Shown here: positions 14,561 through 19,194 of the stretch, piece after piece | How the letters are laid out: the number at the start of each line of letters is the position of its first letter | Position numbering within the stretch: position 1 is the stretch's first letter | Notes under the pieces: generated by a model | What the model was told of the DNA's origin: nothing | Database searches by the model: none | What the model saw: the letters and a program-made list of their open reading frames with translations, nothing else | Translations under genes and position numbers: made by a program | Assembly (NCBI GenBank): GCA_024206355.1 | Contig: JAAGZM010000067.1 | Coordinates: 1-19,194, forward strand | Direction: 5' to 3' | Length of the DNA: 19,194 bases | Source of the DNA: Gammaproteobacteria bacterium | GTDB taxonomy: Bacteria > Pseudomonadota > Gammaproteobacteria > Enterobacterales > GCA-2746155

Positions 14561-15177
14561 TGTCATATATTCTTGAAGCATTAAGAAAGTCTGAACAAGA
14601 AAGAAATCCTGAGAAAGTTCCGGATTTAGAAACTCACCACCGACATGTCGTCGGGCAGGTGAAGAAGTCTTTTCCATTCTGGATCTTAGGAGTTGTTTTA
14701 TTACTGATAAATGGATTGGCACTATTTTATGTTTTTAATAAAGAAACAATCCCTGAGCCAGAGATGGTTGTTCAAAAGAAAGTAGAAATACCTACTGCAG
14801 AAATCGTTCAACCTGAACCTGAACCTGAACCTGAACCTGAAAATGTTAATGTTAATGTTATTCCAGAGCCTGTTGTAGTAGAAACAATTGTCGCTTCTGC
14901 ACCTGCTCCAAAACCAACACTTAATAGCTCGTCTGTTTCAGATATTTCTGAGTTACCTTACGATCTCCAGCGCCAAATCCCAGATATGGATTTCAGTACG
15001 CATATTTATGTTCGAGACGGTGGTAGCTTTATAATTATCAACGGCAAAACCTTAAACGAAGGAATGATTGTTGCCCGTGGTTTGCGTGTTATAAAAATAC
15101 TATCAGACGGGATTATTTTAGAGTTTAGAAATAGACAGTTCTTTATGGTCTCAATGACAAACTGGGTGCAAGATTAG
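14560..15177 (+). CDS. gspB: Type II secretion assembly factor GspB
   Basis: Single-pass inner-membrane partner of GspA/ExeA. The 205 residues comprise a cytoplasmic N-terminus with the family start MSYILEALRKSEQER, TM 39-58, a Pro/Glu-rich periplasmic linker (about 62-120) and a C-terminal T2SSB domain (about 131-200) with LPYDLQRQIPDMDFSTHIY, FIIINGKTLNEG and GLRVIKILSDGIILEF. The linker contains a five-fold Pro-Glu repeat followed by Asn-Val repeats, encoded by perfect hexanucleotide tandem repeats. The ATG overlaps the gspA TAA (TAATG), indicating translational coupling. Its stop codon overlaps the stop of rsmF on the opposite strand. Confidence 0.92.
   Translation: MSYILEALRKSEQERNPEKVPDLETHHRHVVGQVKKSFPFWILGVVLLLINGLALFYVFNKETIPEPEMVVQKKVEIPTAEIVQPEPEPEPEPENVNVNVIPEPVVVETIVASAPAPKPTLNSSSVSDISELPYDLQRQIPDMDFSTHIYVRDGGSFIIINGKTLNEGMIVARGLRVIKILSDGIILEFRNRQFFMVSMTNWVQD
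14812..14859 (+). repeat. Two adjacent hexanucleotide tandem repeats in gspB
   Basis: Five perfect copies of CCTGAA (14812-14841) run straight into three perfect copies of AATGTT (14842-14859). They encode (Pro-Glu)5 and (Asn-Val)3 in the periplasmic linker. Both units are multiples of three, so copy-number slippage would change linker length without breaking the frame. Confidence 0.95.
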
Positions 15178-16631
15178 TTAAAAACAGCATTTGTCCTAAG
15201 CAGATCTCGAGGAAGATTGTTCTTTAACTTGCTGATCTCTGCTGTCTTAAGTACCTTTGCAAGCCCAAGCGGTAAGCCTTTGTATTTCATGATAGCTTCA
15301 CCCATTTTCAATGGCTCTGAAAAAGCGGCCTGGATATTCTCACCTTTATAACAGGCTGTTGCTTGAGTGCGATTGAGTTCAACACTTTGTTTTCCAAATG
15401 AAGCTCCAAAAGACACAACTAATTCATGACAAGTTTTTATGATCGTTCCCTTACGGCTATCAATTAAATCGCACACTCTTATGCCACTTCTTTGAAGTCG
15501 CAAAGAATGACGAAGTTTTTCACCGTATTCAGGAAATAGCCAAACTTGATTTTCTCGTTGACTGACTCGAAATCTAAGTTGTGACAATAATGGTGACAAA
15601 TCAAACTCAAATTGATCTTGGTAATATTCTTCGATTAATTGACTAGTTTTACTATTGAGAACTTTGAAAGGAGATACACTAGCTATCTTAGAAACGTCTG
15701 CAATCTTATCTGATCCTTTCTTTTCTAGGCAAGCAACAAAGAAACCTTCACAGTCAAAAACCTCTGGCCAAACATGGATAAAACCTTCATCTGTGACAAC
15801 CCGAGTTGCTTCTGGAAATAATGCTTCAAGAGGAATAATCGATAGCTGATCAGCAACTTCATTCTTGAGAGTGTTTATCACATCTTGGTTTTCAGCGCGT
15901 GAAAGTGTGCAAGTTGAGTAAACGATTCTGCCTCCCGGTTTCAACATTTTCCAAGCAGAACGCAGAAGTTGTTTTTGTAATATAGAAATATTTTCAATTG
16001 CCAATAAGGACCAGTTATCTAGTGCCTTAGGATCTTTACGATAAGTACCTTCTCCACCACAAGGAGCATCAAGTAATATTGAGTCAAAACAACAAGTAAG
16101 ATTCTCATCCATTCGAGTGCCATCATAATGTCCCAAACAAGTATTGGTAACACCGCAACGCTGAAGATTGGCATGCAACACTTTAAGACGGCTTGCCGAT
16201 AATTCATTTGCAAGTATCGTACCTTGGTTATCCATCAATGCCGCGAGTTGAGTTGTTTTAGAGCCAGGTGCTGCAGCCATATCTAATATGAGTGTTGAAG
16301 GGTTATCTTTAAGTAGAGCAATTGGCGGTAGCATTGAGCTGGCTTCCTGGATATAAAAGAGCCCCATTAAATGTTCGCCGCAATTTCCAAATTGAGATAA
16401 TTCATTTTCGTCTTCAGCAGAAATCCAAAAACCTTCATCACACCAAGGGATAGGCGAGAGCGACCAGTTGTGTTTGTCAGCAATACACTGGAAATCTGAA
16501 ACTGAGATTTTCAGTGTATTAACACGGATACTTTTTCTTAAAGGACGATTACAGGCAGTAAGAAATGCATTAAATTTTTCCGGGTTAGGGTGCTGCTCCC
16601 GGATATGTTCAAAAAACGGATGTTCGTTGAT
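15174..16631 (-). CDS. rsmF: 16S rRNA m5C1407 methyltransferase RsmF, no canonical start codon
   Basis: SAM-dependent enzyme of the NOL1/NOP2/sun family that methylates C1407 of 16S rRNA in the 30S subunit. Visible: AAAPGSKTTQLAALM (119-133, SAM site), LLDAPCGGEGTYRKDP with Cys191, STCTLSRAEN (239-248) with the nucleophile Cys241, and a C-terminal PUA-like RNA-binding part. The first ATG (16367) would remove the N-terminal domain, yet the same frame continues upstream without a stop and encodes it clearly (ACNRPLRKSIRVNTLKISVS; WCDEGFW). In frame, no ATG, GTG or TTG occurs between 16367 and the stop at 16635-16637. I place the start at ATC (16629-16631), which has GAAGG 9 nt upstream and gives 485 residues (E. 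coli 479). A T6-run slip from an out-of-frame TTG at 16638, or a sequencing indel, is the alternative. Function certain, start uncertain. Confidence 0.85.
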   Translation of the reverse strand: MNEHPFFEHIREQHPNPEKFNAFLTACNRPLRKSIRVNTLKISVSDFQCIADKHNWSLSPIPWCDEGFWISAEDENELSQFGNCGEHLMGLFYIQEASSMLPPIALLKDNPSTLILDMAAAPGSKTTQLAALMDNQGTILANELSASRLKVLHANLQRCGVTNTCLGHYDGTRMDENLTCCFDSILLDAPCGGEGTYRKDPKALDNWSLLAIENISILQKQLLRSAWKMLKPGGRIVYSTCTLSRAENQDVINTLKNEVADQLSIIPLEALFPEATRVVTDEGFIHVWPEVFDCEGFFVACLEKKGSDKIADVSKIASVSPFKVLNSKTSQLIEEYYQDQFEFDLSPLLSQLRFRVSQRENQVWLFPEYGEKLRHSLRLQRSGIRVCDLIDSRKGTIIKTCHELVVSFGASFGKQSVELNRTQATACYKGENIQAAFSEPLKMGEAIMKYKGLPLGLAKVLKTAEISKLKNNLPRDLLRTNAVFN

Positions 16632-16640
16632 TAATCAATA

Positions 16641-16645
16641 CCTTC
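16641..16645 (-). promoter_or_regulatory. Ribosome binding site that points to a non-AUG start of rsmF
   Basis: GAAGG on the minus strand lies 9 nt before the ATC at 16631-16629 and only 2 nt before the out-of-frame TTG at 16638-16636. The spacing favours initiation at ATC (or TTA at 16634) over the TTG. It lies just after the ygiM stop, so coupling to ygiM translation is possible. Confidence 0.45.
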
Positions 16646-16650
16646 AGAAT

Positions 16651-17217
16651 TTATCGCCAAACATCATTTCGTCGACGGCGAATAAAACGAGGTAGAACTA
16701 ACCCCAATAAAAGCCCCACGAACGCAACAACTCCACCAGCTGTTAACAGATCATATCGAGATCGTTCGCTGATGATTTTGTTTTTCTGCTCTAAAAGCTC
16801 TTTATCATATTCAAGTTGAGTCACTTGCTGTTGTAGTGCCTGACTACGTGAAGCGAGATCTCTAGCTTGAATCAACTCTTGCTGAAGATCCGATATTTGT
16901 TCATTTGAATTGTTAGTCAGTTCCTGTAGCACGATGGCTTGTTCCTGAAGCAGTAAACTGGATGGTTTGTCTGCCATCAACTGTTTAGTATCAACCCAAA
17001 CTTTACGACCTGATGCCAATCGGATTTGAGTCGCCTTATTTTTCTCATCTGCGGTGATTACATCAACACCTTGCCCTGCTGCAAGTGTGCCAACAATTCG
17101 AAACTGATGTGTTGGACCAGTTCTATAATATATCGTTAGACTGTCAGAAACATATTGTATCTTAGCAGTTATTCCCGTTGTTATAAATAACGAGAATGCG
17201 ATCAGTAGCGATTTCAT
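16651..17217 (-). CDS. ygiM: SH3-domain membrane protein YgiM (TIGR04211 type)
   Basis: Predicted signal-peptide or N-anchored envelope protein of 188 residues: hydrophobic N-terminus (1-18), a bacterial SH3 domain starting IQYVSDSLTIYYRTGPTHQF, with VGTLAAG and SGRKVWVD, a coiled coil (about 95-150), and a C-terminal TM (GLLLGLVLPRFI) followed by a basic tail. The layout and both end motifs match E. coli YgiM, whose gene also neighbours cca; its function is not well known, but the SH3 fold suggests cell-wall contact. The ATG at 17217 is preferred over an upstream ATG at 17355, since GGAAGG lies about 9 nt before it and the signal peptide begins there. rsmF follows within 20 bp, so the two are probably one transcript. 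Confidence 0.9.
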   Translation of the reverse strand: MKSLLIAFSLFITTGITAKIQYVSDSLTIYYRTGPTHQFRIVGTLAAGQGVDVITADEKNKATQIRLASGRKVWVDTKQLMADKPSSLLLQEQAIVLQELTNNSNEQISDLQQELIQARDLASRSQALQQQVTQLEYDKELLEQKNKIISERSRYDLLTAGGVVAFVGLLLGLVLPRFIRRRRNDVWR

Positions 17218-17280
17218 TTGTTTAACCCTTCCGTAATTATCCATTAGTCTGAAAATATTTCTTTTAACCTGTAGAAAAAG

Positions 17281-17310
17281 AGTATAGACAGAAAAGCTCC
17301 TACCGGTAAA
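17281..17310 (-). promoter_or_regulatory. Candidate ygiM(-rsmF) promoter
   Basis: Minus strand: -35 TTTACC (17305-17310), 18-bp spacer, -10 TATACT (17281-17286), giving a leader of about 57 nt before the ygiM ATG at 17217. It lies within the frame extending upstream of that ATG, which also argues against the longer version of ygiM. Confidence 0.5.
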
Positions 17311-17762
17311 GTAATTACTCAAGATAGTGCAATTATTCAAATAATACCGAAGCAATTACCATGTTAGTGGCAACAGCTATTTCAGTAGCAAAATTTGACT
17401 GATAATTAATAATCGATAAACCCCCCAGATGTGTTGGGGTGACTAGAAACCTCAGTTGACCGGCTCAAAATTATGATTATGTACTTAAAAACAGCAACTT
17501 ACAGAAGGATTAGTATTCATCCATTGAGTTAGTTTGCCTACGCATTTGATTGCACATTTTTTAGACTCATTGACTTGACGGCAAAAGCCTTACATAGAAT
17601 GACTATGAATGGCTTTCTAGTCGGCGCCACTAAGCCTTAAAAAAAACACTCAAACGCGTGCAACTGAGGATTCTAGGAGAAAAGTTTTCCCATACGAGGT
17701 GGGATTGTAAATACTATTTTCGTCCCTTGAGGTGTTAGTAGATAGTATATTTATATAGTTAA
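17311..17762 (+). other. Gene-free spacer with short palindromes
   Basis: I see no convincing coding frame, tRNA or known RNA family here. What is present: a CCCCA/TGGGG hairpin (17423-17439), a 33-bp imperfect palindrome (17584-17616), an adjacent GGCGCC-centred element ending in an A8 run (17611-17648), and a perfect 12-bp palindrome at 17755-17766. The stretch separates the conserved ygiM end of the housekeeping block from the pilus genes, and may be a junction where DNA was inserted or lost, or an unannotated RNA. Confidence 0.5.
17584..17616 (+). repeat. Imperfect palindrome in the ygiM-pilus spacer
   Basis: AAAGCC (17584-17589) pairs with GGCTTT (17611-17616) and CATAG (17593-17597) with CTATG (17603-17607), with a small internal loop between the stems and an AATGA apical loop. 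No T-tract follows on either strand, so it is not an ordinary terminator. Confidence 0.6.
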
Positions 17763-18068
17763 CTATCTTGGCATATTTTTATAAAAATATTGGATTTCCA
17801 AATCTGAAAATTTCTCTTTTTTATGTTCTTCTATACATTCAATAATTGAAGTTACCGGTGATTTCTTTTTATCCAATGTATGAGCTTTTAACTTTAAAAT
17901 ATGTTTTTTAGCCATTTTTATATTATGTGTTTGAATAAAACTGATACCATCAATTGCTGAGTCAGTCGTAACATGACAAGCAAAAGAATGAGCTGGCATT
18001 CTCCCAGCACTCACCGATGAAAATACTGCTAAAGTAATTAATCCCATTAGCATTTTAATTGTAAGCAT
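17763..18068 (-). CDS. Small secreted protein of unknown function after pilE
   Basis: A 101-residue protein that I do not recognise. It has a clear signal peptide (MLTIKMLMGLITLAVFSSVSA, cut after about residue 21), then a mature part of about 80 residues with two cysteines (SFACHV and IIECIE) that could form a disulfide in the periplasm, and a Lys-rich charged middle (KKHILKLKAH, LDKKK). The ATG at 18068 is chosen because AGAGGAG lies 8 nt upstream and the signal peptide begins there; the frame extends to 18101 over the end of pilE. It is more AT-rich than its neighbours. Lying 23 bp after pilE on the same strand, it is probably the last gene of the pilus operon, so a role in pilus assembly or surface function is possible but unproven. 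Confidence 0.75.
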   Translation of the reverse strand: MLTIKMLMGLITLAVFSSVSAGRMPAHSFACHVTTDSAIDGISFIQTHNIKMAKKHILKLKAHTLDKKKSPVTSIIECIEEHKKEKFSDLEIQYFYKNMPR

Positions 18069-18091
18069 TTTGTAAACTCCTCTAATCATTA

Positions 18092-18547
18092 TTACCAACA
18101 ATCAGTTCCAAGTGTACCATCATTTGTTTTTGCACCCACTGAAGTAAGTCTATAAACCGTACATTTCGTTTCTTCACTTTGTGGTGAATCACCATCAGCT
18201 GTTGCGCTCAACACATAGCATCTTGTTATAGGACAAGCTACCGTTGCTTCTACAATTGCAATATTATAATGCCCCTCCGGCGTCGGATTAACCATCCCAA
18301 TATCAGCAAGGTTGGTACTATAGCTATTGTTATCAAGCATAAATTGTTCCTGCCGATTAGCTGCATCCATTAAAGCAGACATGGCATCGCTTCTTCGCGC
18401 TTTTTGGATCGAGTCTTGATAAGAGGGCAAAGCTATAGACATGATGATCCCCATGAGAGCGACTACTATCATTAGCTCAAGTAATGAAAATCCATTTTGC
18501 CTTTGTGCTTGTAATAGATTTCTGCTTTGATAATCATAAATTAACAT
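18092..18547 (-). CDS. pilE: Type IV minor pilin, PilE-like
   Basis: Prepilin of 151 residues with a 19-residue leader ending QRQNG, cut by PilD before Phe, then the hydrophobic SLLELMIVVALMGIIMSIAL helix with the conserved Glu5 (residue 24). The body has the PilE pattern (RRSDAMSALMDAANRQEQFM, then a Tyr and Gly-rich loop) and four cysteines (105, 110, 129, 150), of which the last pair would close the usual C-terminal D-loop. The ATG directly follows the pilY1 stop (TAAATG) with GAGGAG 6 nt upstream, so the start is firm and coupled. In Pseudomonas PilE is the last gene of fimU-pilV-W-X-Y1-E and joins the minor-pilin complex that primes pilus assembly; the same order here supports this role. 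Confidence 0.9.
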   Translation of the reverse strand: MLIYDYQSRNLLQAQRQNGFSLLELMIVVALMGIIMSIALPSYQDSIQKARRSDAMSALMDAANRQEQFMLDNNSYSTNLADIGMVNPTPEGHYNIAIVEATVACPITRCYVLSATADGDSPQSEETKCTVYRLTSVGAKTNDGTLGTDCW

Positions 18548-19194
18548 TTACTGCTCCTCTCTGTACCAGTAAACAGCATAAGGTTGTGGTAATTCAGCAC
18601 CTGAATCAAGCTGCATCTCACCTGATGGACCACCACCTGATGGGAACAATAGACGAATTTTTTTATCAGATCCATAATGTATTGCTGGTGTATCAGGTAT
18701 TAAAGTCCCAAGTTCAACCATTCTATCCAAAACACCATCATTGTCATAATCCCTTGTAGCAGTAGCATTATGTAAGTCAACTTGATAGAGCATTCCTTTA
18801 CCGGCAAGAGGTACGCAGGACGTTGTCAAGCCATCATCTGGTGTAAATGTGGTGAAATATACACTGCCATAAATGGTAACCGACTTGGATAGTGACTTTT
18901 CTCCAACTCCAGTTAAATCTAATCTCCAGCCGTTAGCACTTGCAAGAGATTCTATTGCACTTGCTTTTTGTCCACTACTTCCTGTTTGGGTAATATTGCT
19001 AGTTGCATCATCTAAATCTGTTGTATTGAAAGGTAAGTAGCAGCGGAAATCTTTTGTCTTTTCTTCAGTCGTACATGTATCTGTTTTAGATCCTAATCGG
19101 TCTGTGGTATATATGCTCAGTTGCAAATCACGGATCATATAAAACTGGTTACTAACATCCGTTGCATTTGGATTAGTACGGTCCCCTGTTCCAA
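18548..19194 (-). CDS. pilY1: PilY1 type IV pilus tip/adhesin, C-terminal part
   Basis: The C-terminal 215 residues of a larger protein whose start lies beyond the right edge; the frame stays open through to 19194. It matches the Neisseria PilC/PilY1 C-terminal beta-propeller: GWRLDLTGVGEKSLSKSV, then GSVYFTTFTPDDG, a Cys, and GKGMLYQVDLHNATAT. A calcium-loop-like DYDNDGVLD (DxDxDGxxD) follows, then the final strands and the stop. PilY1 is exported with the minor pilins, sits at the pilus tip, and in Pseudomonas controls extension and retraction in a calcium-dependent manner. Its stop abuts the pilE ATG. The ATG at 19138 is internal and not a real start. Confidence 0.9.
   Translation of the reverse strand, partial: GTGDRTNPNATDVSNQFYMIRDLQLSIYTTDRLGSKTDTCTTEEKTKDFRCYLPFNTTDLDDATSNITQTGSSGQKASAIESLASANGWRLDLTGVGEKSLSKSVTIYGSVYFTTFTPDDGLTTSCVPLAGKGMLYQVDLHNATATRDYDNDGVLDRMVELGTLIPDTPAIHYGSDKKIRLLFPSGGGPSGEMQLDSGAELPQPYAVYWYREEQ

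Noticed and set aside
16367..16631. rsmF as a truncated pseudogene starting at the ATG at 16367
   Set aside because: The upstream 88 codons are open, in frame and match the RsmF N-terminal domain, so the gene is intact apart from its start codon.
17218..17355. 46-residue N-terminal extension of ygiM
   Set aside because: It covers the probable promoter and the strong ribosome binding site of the ATG at 17217, and it would place the signal peptide internally.
17423..17439. CCCCA/TGGGG hairpin as terminator of the pilus operon
   Set aside because: The stem is 5 bp and only TTTA follows on the minus strand; it is also more than 300 bp past the last pilus-side gene.
17755..17766. Perfect 12-bp palindrome ATAGTTAACTAT at the stop of the small secreted protein
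   Set aside because: A perfect palindrome without a loop in very AT-rich DNA is expected by chance, and no T-tract follows.
1..19194. CRISPR arrays, tRNA or rRNA genes, insertion sequences, prophage or toxin-antitoxin pairs
   Set aside because: None seen: no regularly spaced repeats, no cloverleaf-type sequence, and no transposase, integrase or toxin-like protein among the supported genes.

Overview
This window is about 19.2 kb of AT-leaning chromosome from a free-living, probably motile and piliated gammaproteobacterium; the genus cannot be fixed from sequence alone. The backbone rpoD-dnaG-yqeY-rpsU / tsaD / plsY / folB / uppP / cca / ygiM follows, from memory, the gene neighbourhood known in Escherichia coli (rpoD, dnaG, rpsU, tsaD, plsY, folB, uppP, cca, ygiM). 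yqeY and folK sit where I recall them in Pseudomonas. Most proteins match well-known gammaproteobacterial families.

Layout. Positions 1-4142 (minus strand) hold the macromolecular-synthesis operon rpsU-yqeY-dnaG-rpoD. It has a promoter before rpsU, a possible attenuating hairpin after rpsU, a GTG start with a possibly masked ribosome binding site at dnaG, and a separate promoter for rpoD, which runs off the left edge. At 4207-4246 the rpsU promoter overlaps a divergent tsaD promoter. Positions 4330-7705 hold tsaD (tRNA t6A), plsY (phospholipid acyltransfer), folB and folK (folate), and a pteridine-reductase-type SDR. Positions 7758-9825 hold a MidA/NDUFAF7-type methyltransferase and uppP (undecaprenyl-diphosphate phosphatase).

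Positions 9839-12791 (minus) hold a methyl-accepting chemotaxis protein with a periplasmic CxxCH haem-c motif behind a near-consensus sigma-28 promoter, and cca. Positions 12872-15177 hold a GspA/ExeA-like AAA+ ATPase and GspB, partners in type II secretion assembly. Positions 15174-17217 (minus) hold rsmF (16S rRNA m5C methyltransferase), whose reading frame has no ordinary start codon, and ygiM. A gap of about 545 bp with palindromes but no gene separates ygiM from the end of a type IV pilus minor-pilin operon (18068-19194, minus): the C-terminus of PilY1, a PilE-like minor pilin, and a small AT-rich secreted protein that I do not recognise.

How it fits together. Most of the window is housekeeping: replication, transcription, tRNA and rRNA modification, lipid and folate synthesis. 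The accessory layer concerns the cell surface and behaviour: redox-type chemotaxis, type II secretion assembly and type IV pili. Genes are tightly packed, with two convergent pairs sharing stop-codon bases and two divergent pairs sharing promoter DNA. No complete new system is evident. The parts most worth checking are the haem MCP with its sigma-28 promoter, the rsmF start, the small protein after pilE, and the 17.2-17.8 kb gap.
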